The translations under genes were made by a program, and so were the position numbers. Source: Bordetella parapertussis (GTDB lineage: Bacteria; Pseudomonadota; Gammaproteobacteria; Burkholderiales; Burkholderiaceae_A). Taken from it: a DNA stretch of 64,000 nucleotides. Positions 40,268-50,498 of this stretch are shown here, in pieces. Under the pieces are notes generated by a model. The model worked only from the letters and a program-made list of their open reading frames with translations, searched no databases and was not told where the DNA came from. The stretch lies in contig CAMDMC010000007.1 of the NCBI GenBank assembly GCA_945901825.1, positions 14,352 to 78,351 on the forward strand, given 5' to 3'. Position 1 is the stretch's first letter; every line of letters starts with the position of its first letter.

Positions 40268-42745
40268 CTAACTGGCCTTTGCCTTTTTAGCAGCAAATTC
40301 AAACCCCACCTTACCCTCTGGCCCAAGGGTTAGAAATGCCTTGAACTTTCGCTTGGTGCGGTTTGAAACGAAGCCAGTAAGTAGACTGGTTTTTTTCTCT
40401 GACAATAACTTTGCCATTTCTGCACGATCAATCATTTGCTGAAGAATAGACAAACCCGATTTAAAATCGCAGCTGCGTTCGGGCCCAACGGCCTTCTCGC
40501 AGACATAGCCATTGCCATACTCGAACACGTTTGACTGACACTTGGGGCATGGCCCGATGGCCGACTGCCCCTCAAAGCTAACAGGCTCGGCATTCTGTTC
40601 CTCATCCTTGTTACCAAAATCAAACTCAAGTTTGAACTCTGGCGTAAGCACTATGGTTCCGACGAAAGGGAAGCCTGTTCGCCCGCGAAAGCCTTCAGCT
40701 GGACCAAAACGGCGTTCCTTGATAAAGCTTTCAGCCTCGTTGGGATTAAGAATTCGAGCCCCAGGAATTTTAGTGAACGAGAAGTCACAGCCCTGGCAGC
40801 TGTACCGCCGGTAATTCTCAACAACCGATCCACCACACTTTGGGCAGGCCACACTCAGGGTGGCGTAGTCACCGGGGATGGTCTCACTGTTGTAGTTACG
40901 CGCTCTGTCGACAATATGGTGGGTAAGCTCTGAGATCTCCTGCATAAAACTTGTGGGGTCCCTCTGCCCGAGCTCAATCTCTTTAAGCTTGAACTCCCAG
41001 TCACCCGTAAGTTCGGCCTTTGAGAGACTATCAACGCCAAGGCCACGAAGAAGCGTCATGAGCTGAAAAGCCTTGGCCGTTGGCGTTAACTCCCGAGCCT
41101 CGCGGACTACATATTGTTTGGCAATCAGCTCTTCAATAATGGCAGCGCGGGTTGCGGGAGTGCCGAGCCCTTTACCCGACATGGCATCGCGCTTTTCCTC
41201 GTCGTCCACAAAACGGCCCGCTCCCTCCATGGCGCTAAGAAGCGTGGCTTCGGAATAACGCGGAGGAGGTTTGGTCTGAAGCTCGTGCAGTTCATGGCCG
41301 GCAAGCACAATGCCTTGCCCTGCGGGAAGTGGGGGCAGAAACGGCTGCTCATCGATCGTCTTGCCGTAGACTGCCATCCATCCTGCTGACTTAAGCACCT
41401 TGCCTTCGGTCTTAAAAAAGTTACTGCTGATTTCGGAGATTCGAGTGGTGTTGAGGAATTCGGCCGCAGGGAAAAAGACGGCAAGTGATCGCCGAACAAT
41501 TAGATCGAAAATCTTTGCCTCGGGCTCGGTAAGACTCTTAGGAATCTGGCCCGTTGGGAAGATGGCGAAGTGATCGGAGATCTTTGCGTTATTGAAAATC
41601 TTCTTATTCGGAACAACACGCTTTTCAGCAATCAGCTGCGAAGCAAAGGGCTTGTAATCGGGAATTTTTGAAAGGCCTTTAAAGCAGTTGATGACCGTCT
41701 CGATGTAGTCCTCGGGTAGGGCCTTGGAATCGGTTCGGGGGTAGGTCACCGCCTTATGTTTTTCATAGAGTGCCTGCGTAAGACCGAGAGAGGCCTTGGC
41801 GGAAAAACCAAAACGGGCATTGGCCTCCCGCTGCAAACTGGTGAGATCAAAAAGCATTGGGGCCGACTGACTGCTCGGCTTGGTCTCCTCGGAAACCTTG
41901 GCCGACATACCGGAGGAAAGGCATGCCATGACCGCCTCAGCTTTCTTGCGCTCCCAAAGCCTATCGGCACGGGCATCCGCATTGTCATCGGACTTCGAAA
42001 AGCTTGGGTCGAACCATTTGCCCACATACTGCTCACTGCCCGTATCAAAACCCGCCGTAATCTCAAAGTAGGTCTTTGCTTGAAACCGTCGTATAAGATC
42101 TTCGCGATCAACCAATATTGATAGACTCGGAGTCTGAACACGACCGACTGTAGTAAGAAAGAAACCGCCATCTTTTGAGTTAAACGCCGTCATGGCCCGG
42201 GTGCCATTAATACCCACAAGCCAATCGGCCTCAGATCGGCAGCGCGCGGCGTTGGCAAGACTTTGAAGGTCTTCGTCGGTGCGAAGCTGCCTGAACGCTT
42301 CACGAATGGACTCGGCTGTCATCGACTGCAACCAGAGCCTTTGAATAGGAAGCTTCGACTTGGTGTATTGCATGATCAGCCTAAAGATAAGCTCACCCTC
42401 TCGCCCGGCATCACAGGCATTGATAACACCCGTAACGTCCTTCCTTTTTAGCAGACGTGCAAGCAGCTTTAACCGCTGCTCAGACTTTGGTAGTGGCTTT
42501 AAATCGAAGGCATCCGGAATGACAGGAAGATGAGCAAAGGACCATTTTCCTCGTTTGACTTCAACACCCTCGGGAGGGACGATTTCCAACAAGTGCCCCA
42601 CGGCCGAGCCAACAACCATGTCAGGTCCCTCGAAATAATCGGACTCTTTTTCAAACCCGCCAAGTGCCTTGGCAATGTCACTGGCCACCGAAGGTTTTTC
42701 GGCGATAACCAAGAGCTTTCCAGAAGCAGGAGATTTTGAAGTCAT
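40268..42745 (-). CDS. topB: DNA topoisomerase III
   Basis: A type IA topoisomerase of 825 residues that decatenates and relaxes DNA. TOPRIM: LLVIAEKPSVASDIAKAL and ACDAGREGELIFRL. The catalytic tyrosine is in TYPRTDSKALPEDY. The C-terminus has two zinc-ribbon-like cysteine sets (CPKCGGSVVENYRRYSCQGC and CPKCQSNVFEYGNGYVC...C), and a basic tail. I choose the ATG at 42745; an upstream in-frame start would overlap dprA. It converges on the 5'-nucleotidase gene, 9 bases apart, and follows dprA, a common pairing in this group. Confidence 0.94.
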   Translation of the reverse strand: MTSKSPASGKLLVIAEKPSVASDIAKALGGFEKESDYFEGPDMVVGSAVGHLLEIVPPEGVEVKRGKWSFAHLPVIPDAFDLKPLPKSEQRLKLLARLLKRKDVTGVINACDAGREGELIFRLIMQYTKSKLPIQRLWLQSMTAESIREAFRQLRTDEDLQSLANAARCRSEADWLVGINGTRAMTAFNSKDGGFFLTTVGRVQTPSLSILVDREDLIRRFQAKTYFEITAGFDTGSEQYVGKWFDPSFSKSDDNADARADRLWERKKAEAVMACLSSGMSAKVSEETKPSSQSAPMLFDLTSLQREANARFGFSAKASLGLTQALYEKHKAVTYPRTDSKALPEDYIETVINCFKGLSKIPDYKPFASQLIAEKRVVPNKKIFNNAKISDHFAIFPTGQIPKSLTEPEAKIFDLIVRRSLAVFFPAAEFLNTTRISEISSNFFKTEGKVLKSAGWMAVYGKTIDEQPFLPPLPAGQGIVLAGHELHELQTKPPPRYSEATLLSAMEGAGRFVDDEEKRDAMSGKGLGTPATRAAIIEELIAKQYVVREARELTPTAKAFQLMTLLRGLGVDSLSKAELTGDWEFKLKEIELGQRDPTSFMQEISELTHHIVDRARNYNSETIPGDYATLSVACPKCGGSVVENYRRYSCQGCDFSFTKIPGARILNPNEAESFIKERRFGPAEGFRGRTGFPFVGTIVLTPEFKLEFDFGNKDEEQNAEPVSFEGQSAIGPCPKCQSNVFEYGNGYVCEKAVGPERSCDFKSGLSILQQMIDRAEMAKLLSEKKTSLLTGFVSNRTKRKFKAFLTLGPEGKVGFEFAAKKAKAS

Positions 42746-42761
42746 GAGATTTCGGTTTGCC

Positions 42762-43733
42762 TTAATGATTTTTAAAACGCACCCAGCGTCCATCAGGTAG
42801 ACGGTAGGCCCTTCGGTCCAGCTCTAACATGAGTAATCCAGCGATTAGATCATTCTCCCCGGAATCTTTTGGAAGCTTTAAAAGCAGTTCCGACAAAGTC
42901 TGAGGCTCGTAACTGAGCGCCAAGTTCACCCGATCATAGCGAGGATCTTTCATTTCCGGAAAATCATCCTGCCGGGCCTCTGGGACCCTCGGCTTTTTTC
43001 TATGGGTTTTTTGGATCGACGGCCGGTTTGCGGGTAGAAGCTTTCTACCTAGATCAGTCAACAGTTCATGGGGTGACTCAACAAGGCCCGCACCCTGCCG
43101 AATGAGCTGATGGCCTCCGTAGGAAAGCTCCGAATGAATGGATCCAGGCAGTGCATAAATATCCTTGCCAAGGTCCAGTGCAATACTCGCTGTGGTTAAG
43201 GCCCCACTCTTCGGACCGGCCTCAATTACCAGCAGTGCATCGCAGAGCCCAGCAATAATTCGGTTGCGATGAAGGAACTGGTGTGGCCTTGGCGGCGTGT
43301 TCGGCTCGTACTCAGAAATTAATGTGCCTCCTGAATCAAGAAGTTCATCCCGCAGCAGCTTGTGTCGCGCGGGGTAGCAGAAGGAAAAGCCGTGGGCAAC
43401 AACCGCAATGGTCGTGCCACGACCCACCGAAATGGCCCCACGATGTGCCGCAGCGTCGATGCCAACAGCAAGCCCACTCACAATGACACAGCCCGCCCGA
43501 GCGAGCTCTTTGGCAAACCAAAAGCTGTCTGCCATGCCCTGACGACTGGCATGACGACTTCCAACAATGCCAATAATGGGCCGGCTCAATAGGCCCACCT
43601 CGCCAAGCAGGTAAACCGGTTTGAGCCTTGGCTCGAGGGTTTCAGGAACATACCCCTGGTGAATAAGGTCAAGCCTGAGGGTTTTTCCATGTTTGCCCTC
43701 GTGCAGGAAGCTCGAATGGTTAAGACTGGTCAT
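42762..43733 (-). CDS. dprA: DNA-processing protein DprA
   Basis: DprA loads RecA on incoming single-stranded DNA during transformation. This copy has 323 residues, against about 360-400 in many relatives. The Rossmann core is intact (IIGIVGSRHASRQG, VSGLAVGIDAAAHRGA, HRNRIIAGLCDALLVIEA, SGALTTA, ALPGS) and a C-terminal winged-helix region follows (LSELLLKLP...DRRAYRLPDGRWVRF). The N-terminal helical domain is reduced to about 50 residues. One core loop reads AVVAHGFSFCYP where relatives typically have a GTG-type turn. No other competence gene is in view. Confidence 0.88.
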   Translation of the reverse strand: MTSLNHSSFLHEGKHGKTLRLDLIHQGYVPETLEPRLKPVYLLGEVGLLSRPIIGIVGSRHASRQGMADSFWFAKELARAGCVIVSGLAVGIDAAAHRGAISVGRGTTIAVVAHGFSFCYPARHKLLRDELLDSGGTLISEYEPNTPPRPHQFLHRNRIIAGLCDALLVIEAGPKSGALTTASIALDLGKDIYALPGSIHSELSYGGHQLIRQGAGLVESPHELLTDLGRKLLPANRPSIQKTHRKKPRVPEARQDDFPEMKDPRYDRVNLALSYEPQTLSELLLKLPKDSGENDLIAGLLMLELDRRAYRLPDGRWVRFKNH

Positions 43734-43824
43734 AAAAAGCCCTTCAAAAGGAATTAAGGGCGCTTAGCCTAGGCGCTGCCATCGAACTTTCTATCCGACG
43801 CATTGAATAGTCTAGAATTTATGC

Positions 43825-44355
43825 ATGGCTCTGCTTAAGATTCTTCACTACCCTGATCCAAGGCTTCGCACGGTTGCAAAGCCTGTGAACGAGTTTGATG
43901 ACAACCTTGCAACCCTGGTTGCTGACATGGCGCAGACCATGTATGAGGCTGTTGGCATTGGGCTTGCCGCAACACAGGTCAATGTGCACAAGCAGGTCAT
44001 TGTTATGGACCTCTCGGAGGACCATTCTGACTTAAAGGTTTTCATTAACCCGGTCATTGAGCAGGCCTCCGAGCAATGGGTGACTCATCAAGAAGGCTGC
44101 CTGTCCGTTCCAGGCGTTTTTGATGAGGTGAGCAGGCCCGATCTCATCGGCGTTCGCGCTTATGACATCCATGGGCAGCCTTTTGAGCTCCAGGCCCAAG
44201 GTCTTTTGGCAGTCTGCCTGCAACACGAAATGGACCATCTAAACGGAAAGGTTTTTGTCGATTACCTCTCAAGGCTCAAACAGGGACGAATTAAAACCAA
44301 AATGCAAAAAGCGGAGAAACTGACCACAGCTGACTCCGTTCCACCGCTTTATTAA
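43825..44355 (+). CDS. def: peptide deformylase
   Basis: Def removes the formyl group from nascent proteins. It is 176 residues long. All three motifs are present: GIGLAATQV (44-52), EGCLSVPG with Cys92, and QHEMDHLNG with His134, Glu135 and His138 as metal ligands and catalytic residue. It overlaps fmt by one base (TAATG), so the enzymes that add and remove formyl groups are coupled. Confidence 0.97.
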   Translation: MALLKILHYPDPRLRTVAKPVNEFDDNLATLVADMAQTMYEAVGIGLAATQVNVHKQVIVMDLSEDHSDLKVFINPVIEQASEQWVTHQEGCLSVPGVFDEVSRPDLIGVRAYDIHGQPFELQAQGLLAVCLQHEMDHLNGKVFVDYLSRLKQGRIKTKMQKAEKLTTADSVPPLY

Positions 44356-45374
44356 TGCCCGATGCAAGGCCACAGGCATTGACCAAACTTCGCGTAGGCT
44401 TTGCTGGAACACCCGATTTCGCTGCCACCATTCTTCTCAATCAGATCAACAACCCTAACCTTCAAGACCTGGTCGACTGGCAGCTGGTTATCTCGCAACC
44501 CAATCGCAGGGTGGGCCGCGGCCGCACCCTGGCGCCATCGGCTGTTAGCCAAGTGGCACTTGAGCGCAATATGGAACTCCTCACTCCGCAGAGCCTGCGA
44601 GGCCTCGATCCGGCCAGCCAGTCTGCTCTTGAGGCCGTAAAAAGAAAGCACCTTGATCTGCTTATTGTTATTGCCTTTGGCCAGATCCTGCCAGCAGAGG
44701 TGCTCGCCCTGCCGAGGTATGGCTGCATTAACCTGCATGCCTCGCTACTTCCGCGATGGCGAGGTGCGGCCCCTATACAAAGGGCACTTCAGGCCAATGA
44801 CACCCAGACGGGGGTCTGCCTGATGCAGATGGACGAAGGCCTTGACACCGGCCCTGTGTGGGAATGTGCGTCAACGGCCATTGACCCGCTTGATAATGCA
44901 CAGACCCTGCACGACAGGCTGTCCGAACTGGCCTCGGGGCTTTTGCACAGCTTTCTTGTGCGTAGGCCTTTTGAGACAGGCCTGCCCAAGCCCCAGTCTG
45001 TCGAGGGCATTTGTTATGCCAAAAAAATAAAGGCCGAGGAACGACAGTGCTCTTTTGTGGCCGCCGCAGACCAGGTCTATGGCCTTATTCGTTGCCTTGA
45101 TCCCAGCCCGGGCGCCTCGGCCGAGCTTAAAGGACAACCCCTTAAGTTTGGTGGGGTACGGCTTGTGGAGCGCCATGGACAGTGGGGGCGAGCGGGGGAA
45201 ATTGTAGCTTTAGCCGACCCTCACAAAGGGCTCGTGGTCGCCTGCGGCAGTGGAGCCTTGGAGCTTGGCTGGCTGCAGCGGGCAGGGGGAAGCCGGCTCA
45301 AAGCCTATGATTTTCAGAAAGGTTTTGGACTGCGGCCGGGAGAGTGTTTTGGCTCTGAGGGGTCAATCGCCTAG
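44355..45374 (+). CDS. fmt: methionyl-tRNA formyltransferase
   Basis: Fmt formylates initiator Met-tRNA with 10-formyl-tetrahydrofolate. It is 339 residues long. Markers are LRVGFAGTPDFAATIL, the folate site NLHASLLPRWRGAAPIQRAL with catalytic Asn and His, and QMDEGLDTGPVW. The C-terminal OB-fold domain is present. The gene is followed by a short hairpin with a T tract. Confidence 0.95.
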   Translation: MPDARPQALTKLRVGFAGTPDFAATILLNQINNPNLQDLVDWQLVISQPNRRVGRGRTLAPSAVSQVALERNMELLTPQSLRGLDPASQSALEAVKRKHLDLLIVIAFGQILPAEVLALPRYGCINLHASLLPRWRGAAPIQRALQANDTQTGVCLMQMDEGLDTGPVWECASTAIDPLDNAQTLHDRLSELASGLLHSFLVRRPFETGLPKPQSVEGICYAKKIKAEERQCSFVAAADQVYGLIRCLDPSPGASAELKGQPLKFGGVRLVERHGQWGRAGEIVALADPHKGLVVACGSGALELGWLQRAGGSRLKAYDFQKGFGLRPGECFGSEGSIA

Positions 45375-45411
45375 GAACTCGTCCTAGAATGACCTCTCTA
45401 AGCATTGGGCA

Positions 45412-45433
45412 AGCCCTTTCCTGGGCTCTTTTT
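45412..45433 (+). terminator. probable intrinsic terminator after fmt
   Basis: AGCCC-TTTCCT-GGGCT followed by CTTTTT. The stem is only 5 bp, so it is weak. It directly precedes the htpX ribosome-binding site. Another inverted repeat (CTAGGA-ACTCG-TCCTAG) covers the fmt stop codon at 45371-45387. Confidence 0.5.
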
Positions 45434-45450
45434 ATTTAAGTGAGGAAACG

Positions 45451-46293
45451 ATGTTCAACTGGCTAAAAACAAGCATGCTTATGGCAGCGATTGTGGCCTT
45501 GTTTGCGCTTATTGGAAGCCTTCTGGGTGGTCAATCGGGCATGCTAATGGCCCTAACTTTTGCGTTGGTGATGAACCTGGGTGCGTATTGGTTTTCCGAC
45601 AAACTTGTGCTTCGAATGTACAACGCTCGCGAGGTGGATGCCTCGACAGCACCCGAGCTCTACACCATGGTTGAAAACCTCGCTCAGTACGCAAACCTAC
45701 CCATGCCGAAGGTTTACATTATTGAGGAAGACTCACCCAATGCCTTTGCCACTGGCCGTAACCCCGAAAATGCCGCGGTCGCAGCAACAACCGGCCTCTT
45801 ACGCTTGTTGACCGCGCGCGAAACGCGGGGCGTTATGGCGCACGAGCTTGCGCACGTTATGCATCGGGACATTCTGATATCAACCATATCGGCCACCATG
45901 GCGGGCGCCATCTCAGCCCTTGCTAATTTCGCCTTGTTTTTTGGGGGTCGTGACGGCGAAGGCCGAGCTGTGAACCCTGTGGTGGGTATTCTTATTATGA
46001 TTCTCGCGCCAATTGCCGCAAGCCTCATTCAAATGGCCATTTCGAGGGCACGCGAGTTTGAGGCTGATCGAGCGGGAGCGGAGATGTCGCAAGACCCCGA
46101 GGCGCTTGCCAGCGCTTTGCAAAAAATTGATCACTATGCCCAGGGCATGGCTTTTCCTGCGGCCGAGCGGCATCCCGAGACTGCCCAAATGATGATCATG
46201 AACCCGCTATCAGGGCGTGGCATTGCTGGGTTGTTTTCAACCCATCCTTCCACGCAGGAGCGGGTTATGCGACTTCGACAAATGGTGTCATGA
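45451..46293 (+). CDS. htpX: membrane metalloprotease HtpX
   Basis: HtpX is an inner-membrane zinc protease that degrades misfolded membrane proteins. It is 280 residues long. It has two N-terminal helices, the H-E-L-A-H zinc motif at 131-135, two further helices (about 148-165 and 175-195) and the third zinc ligand in [12 protein letters not shown]. All catalytic residues are present. It overlaps rsmB as ATGA. Confidence 0.95.
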   Translation: MFNWLKTSMLMAAIVALFALIGSLLGGQSGMLMALTFALVMNLGAYWFSDKLVLRMYNAREVDASTAPELYTMVENLAQYANLPMPKVYIIEEDSPNAFATGRNPENAAVAATTGLLRLLTARETRGVMAHELAHVMHRDILISTISATMAGAISALANFALFFGGRDGEGRAVNPVVGILIMILAPIAASLIQMAISRAREFEADRAGAEMSQDPEALASALQKIDHYAQGMAFPAAERHPETAQMMIMNPLSGRGIAGLFSTHPSTQERVMRLRQMVS

Positions 46294-47597
46294 CCAAAAC
46301 TCCCGAGCGTCAGAGCCCTTTGTGGCAGTTGATGCTCTGGGCCGCAGACGGTCTTAAAAGTCGTCTCTCAAGCCATACAAGATCTGGGTACAGCCAAGAA
46401 TCGTTCTCGGCCCTGCATGTCCCGCAGCATGCACGTTCTGCCGTGCTCGACCTGCAGGCCCATGGGATACGAGCGCTTGGTCTAACGCAGGCGCATTTAA
46501 CCCGTTTTTCTCGGGGCCCCACCTCAGAGGCCTTGCGCTTTCTTCTTGCAGTAAGTCTGGGTGCTCTGCGGCGGTCTTACCGCCCGGATTATGTGGTGGT
46601 TGATCAGACGGTTGAGGCCTGTGAGCGACTTTCCAATCGCTCAAAGGGCTTTGTCAATGCCTTCCTACGGTCAGTGATTGGACGGCAAACAGGCATTGAA
46701 GGGACGCAGGAGGTTCTCTGCAACGCACCCTTGTGGTGGCGAGAACGCCTGGCTCGAGCTGGCCTGATGGATGTCTATGCCCAGACTTGTCTTTTGCCTC
46801 CCGTCTTTTGTCTTCGCTACCTGGGCTCGGATGACCATCGAGACGTTTGGCAGAGGCAGCTCAATGCACAAGGCCTTCGTACCCATTGGCAGGGTCTTAA
46901 TACCGTCTGGCTTGCTCCCGCCTGCCCTGTTCAAAACATTCCTGGCTACGCCGAAGGACTCTTTCGTGTTCAAGACGCCTCAGCCCAGCGTCTCAGTGAA
47001 CTGATTGGCACTGAGACTGCACAATCCCTGGATGCACTTGATGCCTGCGCCGCTCCAGGAGGCAAAACGTTTCTCTTGGCCGAACATCCCTTTCGACGTC
47101 TTTGGGCCATGGATCGGTCTGAGCAGCGGCTTGATCGACTTCTGACCGAGGCGCAAAGGCTTGGGCCAAGGCTTAAGGTCACGCCCACCGTGGTTGCCCA
47201 TGACATTGCACAGCATCCCTGGCCCAGTGACGCTCCGCAGCAGTTTGATCTGATTGTTCTCGATGCACCCTGCTCGGGCTCGGGCGTTGTTCGCCGTCAT
47301 CCTGAGATTCCCTGGCGTCAGACCCCTCGTTTGCTTGCAGACCTCGTTCAGACGCAAGCCAATCTTTTGTCGAGCCTCTGGGGCCGACTTCGTCCTGGTG
47401 GTAAGCTCATTTACATTACCTGCTCGGTATTTCCAGAAGAAGGCGACGAGCAGATCAAACATTTTATGTTGGCACAGAAGGACTGCAATCGGCTTCCAGC
47501 ACCAGGGCTCATTCTGCCTAGCCACCGAGAGTACGAGAGCGTGCCAACCGGAGAAGACGGGTTTTTTTATGCTCGATTGGCAAAAATGCTGCCTTAA
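46290..47597 (+). CDS. rsmB: 16S rRNA (cytosine-967-C5)-methyltransferase RsmB
   Basis: RsmB methylates C967 of 16S rRNA. It is 435 residues long. It has the NusB-like N-terminal RNA-binding domain (about 20-160), then the SAM site [15 protein letters not shown] and the two cysteines of this enzyme class, in [17 protein letters not shown] and [15 protein letters not shown]. It follows htpX and precedes a DUF4390 gene, an order kept across Burkholderiales. Confidence 0.94.
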   Translation: MTKTPERQSPLWQLMLWAADGLKSRLSSHTRSGYSQESFSALHVPQHARSAVLDLQAHGIRALGLTQAHLTRFSRGPTSEALRFLLAVSLGALRRSYRPDYVVVDQTVEACERLSNRSKGFVNAFLRSVIGRQTGIEGTQEVLCNAPLWWRERLARAGLMDVYAQTCLLPPVFCLRYLGSDDHRDVWQRQLNAQGLRTHWQGLNTVWLAPACPVQNIPGYAEGLFRVQDASAQRLSELIGTETAQSLDALDACAAPGGKTFLLAEHPFRRLWAMDRSEQRLDRLLTEAQRLGPRLKVTPTVVAHDIAQHPWPSDAPQQFDLIVLDAPCSGSGVVRRHPEIPWRQTPRLLADLVQTQANLLSSLWGRLRPGGKLIYITCSVFPEEGDEQIKHFMLAQKDCNRLPAPGLILPSHREYESVPTGEDGFFYARLAKMLP

Positions 47598-47637
47598 AGA
47601 GCCCTGGGTTCTACAAAATTGGAGGGCCTTTGAGTAT

Positions 47638-48234
47638 TTGTTTTTGCGCTGCACGGCCCACCTGTTGGTTGCCTCATGCCTTGGTGCATCGCTTGCGTCA
47701 TGGCCCACCGAAACCCGGGCAACAGAGCCAGCACCAGCCTCCCTAAAGGTTACAGAACCACGTCTTCAGAGAGATCTTGCTGGCCAGTGGATTTTAAAGG
47801 GCGGGGTCAGTGTCTCTTTGAGTCCCGCACTTATTGCTGCCATTGAGCGTGGCGTTTCGCTGGAGTTTGAGTCTATTTTTCGTGCCAGACAAACCCGCTG
47901 GGGGTTTGTAAAAAAACTTGTTTACGAGGAAAAAAGGGTTGCAAGGCTTCAGTTTCAGCCACTTACGCGACTGTTTTATGTCTTCAAAGGCGATTCGCCG
48001 GTTGAGGCGTTTGACGACCTCACAAAAGCCCTAAGAGCATGCCTGGTGGTGAGGGACTGGCGGGTGGCCTCTTCAGAGCAGGTTTTTGAAGGCCTTGAGC
48101 TAAGCCTAAGACTTCGGCTTGACGAAAACGCTCTGCCAAAGCCCCTGCTTATTGGTGCGCTGACCACGGCCGACTATCAACTGACAACCGGATGGCTGCG
48201 GGTTGATTATCGTCAAGAGGCTTTGTCGCCATGA
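47638..48234 (+). CDS. DUF4390 exported protein
   Basis: A 198-residue protein if the TTG at 47638 is used: this start has GGAGGG 11 bases upstream and gives a good signal peptide (LFLRCTAHLLVASCLGASLASW, shortened here by one residue at the start codon). An ATG at 47569 inside rsmB would give 221 residues. The mature part is a beta-rich domain typical of DUF4390 (VSVSLSPALIAAIERGVSLEFE...LTRLFYVF...LLIGALTTADYQLTTGWLRVDY). Its function is unknown. It overlaps the sensor kinase gene by 4 bases, and this pairing is conserved, so a role in signalling to the kinase is plausible. Confidence 0.8.
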   Translation: MFLRCTAHLLVASCLGASLASWPTETRATEPAPASLKVTEPRLQRDLAGQWILKGGVSVSLSPALIAAIERGVSLEFESIFRARQTRWGFVKKLVYEEKRVARLQFQPLTRLFYVFKGDSPVEAFDDLTKALRACLVVRDWRVASSEQVFEGLELSLRLRLDENALPKPLLIGALTTADYQLTTGWLRVDYRQEALSP

Positions 48235-50498
48235 GTCTTACCTTACGACTCTCTCTTTTACTTGCTGTTTTAATGGGCGGCGCGTTGCTCGCGCTTTTGT
48301 CGCAGGCCTCAGAGAGCGAATCTCGGCTCGATGGCTTTTTCTCATGGCTATTGACCGCCAATATTTTTGTGGTGGGTGCAATGGCCCTACTTGCTGTTCT
48401 CGTTATTGTGAGGGCTGTAAGAAGGGTTCGTAACAAGGTGTTCGGATCAAGGCTAATGATTCGCCTTGCTCTTGCCTTCGCGGTGATGGGTATTGTTCCC
48501 GTGGCGCTCGTTTCTCTGGCCTCGGTGCAGTTTCTGGCCCGCTCCATTGACTCTTGGTTTTCGGAAAGCGTGGAGTCCGCACTTGATTCAGGGCGTGCCT
48601 TAGGCCGCGCCACCGTCGAGGCCCTTCAGGCCGAGACCATTCTTCAGGCTCGACGCCTGGCCGTTACCCTGGAGTCGGTTCCCGATGAAGAGCTCTCGGC
48701 TGTAGTCTCCGCGGCCACCTCAGGCCGCGAGGGTTTAGAGGTTTTGGTTCTTAATCTTAAAGGGCAGGTGCTTGCCGTTCAGAGCAGCTCGTTGTTCCAG
48801 CTCCTGCCCGACGTACCTGATGCGGAGCTTATCGAGAAGGCTCGCGCCGCACGGCAGTTGGTCATGATCGAGCCTATCGCAGGAGCGCCTCCATGGGCCT
48901 TGCAGATTCGTGCCCTGGTCTTGTCGATTCGACCCGAACCGGGTCTTAGCCAGGTGCGAATGGTTCAGTGGAAAGAGCCGATTCCTCGAGTGTTGGCAGA
49001 GAGCATCTATTCGTTGAACGAGGGCTTCACCGATTACCAGCAGCTGGACTTGGGCAAGGAAGGTATTCGAAAAATTTACGGTGTGACCCTAAGCCTTGCT
49101 CTTTTATTGGCCGTTTTTTCAGCCGTGCTTATGGCCGTGCTTTTAAGTGGCTGGCTCTCTGGCCCCCTGCGAGCCCTTGAGAAGGCAACCAAGGCGGTGG
49201 GCTCGGGCGACTATCGCCCTATTCGTGAGGACACAACCGATCACGAACTCAATGACCTAGTCCGCTCGTTTAACGAGATGACACGTCAACTGCTTGAGGC
49301 ACAGAGTCTTGCCCGAGAGAACCAGCAAAAGACCGAGGCCGCTCGGGAGTTTTTGTCACAGGTGCTCTCGCACATATCGGCGGGCGTCTTGGTCTTTGAT
49401 GCCCATTGGCGACTGCTGCAGTTCAATCAGGCTGCCCAGCGGCTTTTGGGTAAGGAGCTTGGCCCCAGCCTGTTTGACTCAACCTTCTATGAGCTCTGGC
49501 CCAACGAGCAGATCCAATCCCTTATGCAGGCCCTTGACCTGGCTTTGGAGTCGCAGGAGCAGCTTGAATTTTCCCAGGCGGGTGGGCTCGCCACCTTCGT
49601 GGTGAGTGGCACCCGTCTTCCTGAGCATCCGAGCCAGGAGGCCGGGCCACGCTTTATTGTCGTTTTTGACGATGTCACAGGGCTTATATCGGCCGAGCGC
49701 GCTCGGGCCTGGGCCGAAATGGCGCGACGTATGGCCCATGAAATTAAGAACCCTCTAACACCTATCCAGTTGTCTGCGGAGCGCCTTCAGCTCAAGCTCA
49801 CCGACCGGCTCGCCCCAGACGATCGAGAGCTACTCGAGCGGTCCTGCAACACCATCGTGGACCAGGTCCGTGGCCTTAAAACCATGGTCGATGAGTTTCG
49901 AAACTACGCACGCCTTCCGAGCGCGAACCCAGAGCAACTGAACTTATCAAGTCTCATTTCCGAGGTGATGCCTTTGTACGTCTCGGACCCTAGCATCGAA
50001 CTTACGCAAGCCGATGAATGCTGGGTCTGGGCAGACCGTGGGCAGCTTATACAGATCCTTCACAACCTTGTGCAGAATGCGCAAGATGCCTGTTCTTCGC
50101 CTGGATTTCTCTCTTCAGACGCATCAGGATCCGCCGGCCTTCATGAGGAAGAAAAAAAGCCTAAAATAAAAATTGCTTGTAAACAATGCACATCTTCAAA
50201 GGAGCCGCGTTGCTTGTTAATTGTGGAAGACAATGGCCCAGGAATTCCGCCTGAGATGCTTACTCGTTTGTTTGAACCCTATGTGACAACAAAGCCAAAG
50301 GGCACAGGACTGGGCTTGGCGATCGTGAAAAAAATAGCGGAAGAAAACCGAGCAGATATTCGGCTTGAAAATCGCCTTGATGCCTCTGGCAGGGTTTTGG
50401 GAGCAAAAGCGGTTCTGTCCCTACCCATGCATTCCAAGTCATCCTCAGCGCCTGCAAAGCCTGACGCAGACCCTCATAAAGGCCTTAACGATGTCTGA
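48231..50498 (+). CDS. NtrY-like sensor histidine kinase
   Basis: A 755-residue membrane kinase. Predicted helices lie near 5-25, 40-63, 75-102 and 285-310, with an extracytoplasmic domain between the last two. A HAMP domain (about 310-365), a PAS-like domain (about 380-480), the H box MARRMAHEIKNPLTPIQLS with phosphorylatable His503, and the ATPase N, G1 and G2 boxes (LVQNAQDAC, VEDNGPGIP, GTGLGLAIVKKIAEEN) follow. In relatives such NtrY-like kinases sense nitrogen or redox state; the signal here is unknown. It overlaps the response regulator gene by 8 bases. Confidence 0.9.
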   Translation: MSLTLRLSLLLAVLMGGALLALLSQASESESRLDGFFSWLLTANIFVVGAMALLAVLVIVRAVRRVRNKVFGSRLMIRLALAFAVMGIVPVALVSLASVQFLARSIDSWFSESVESALDSGRALGRATVEALQAETILQARRLAVTLESVPDEELSAVVSAATSGREGLEVLVLNLKGQVLAVQSSSLFQLLPDVPDAELIEKARAARQLVMIEPIAGAPPWALQIRALVLSIRPEPGLSQVRMVQWKEPIPRVLAESIYSLNEGFTDYQQLDLGKEGIRKIYGVTLSLALLLAVFSAVLMAVLLSGWLSGPLRALEKATKAVGSGDYRPIREDTTDHELNDLVRSFNEMTRQLLEAQSLARENQQKTEAAREFLSQVLSHISAGVLVFDAHWRLLQFNQAAQRLLGKELGPSLFDSTFYELWPNEQIQSLMQALDLALESQEQLEFSQAGGLATFVVSGTRLPEHPSQEAGPRFIVVFDDVTGLISAERARAWAEMARRMAHEIKNPLTPIQLSAERLQLKLTDRLAPDDRELLERSCNTIVDQVRGLKTMVDEFRNYARLPSANPEQLNLSSLISEVMPLYVSDPSIELTQADECWVWADRGQLIQILHNLVQNAQDACSSPGFLSSDASGSAGLHEEEKKPKIKIACKQCTSSKEPRCLLIVEDNGPGIPPEMLTRLFEPYVTTKPKGTGLGLAIVKKIAEENRADIRLENRLDASGRVLGAKAVLSLPMHSKSSSAPAKPDADPHKGLNDV

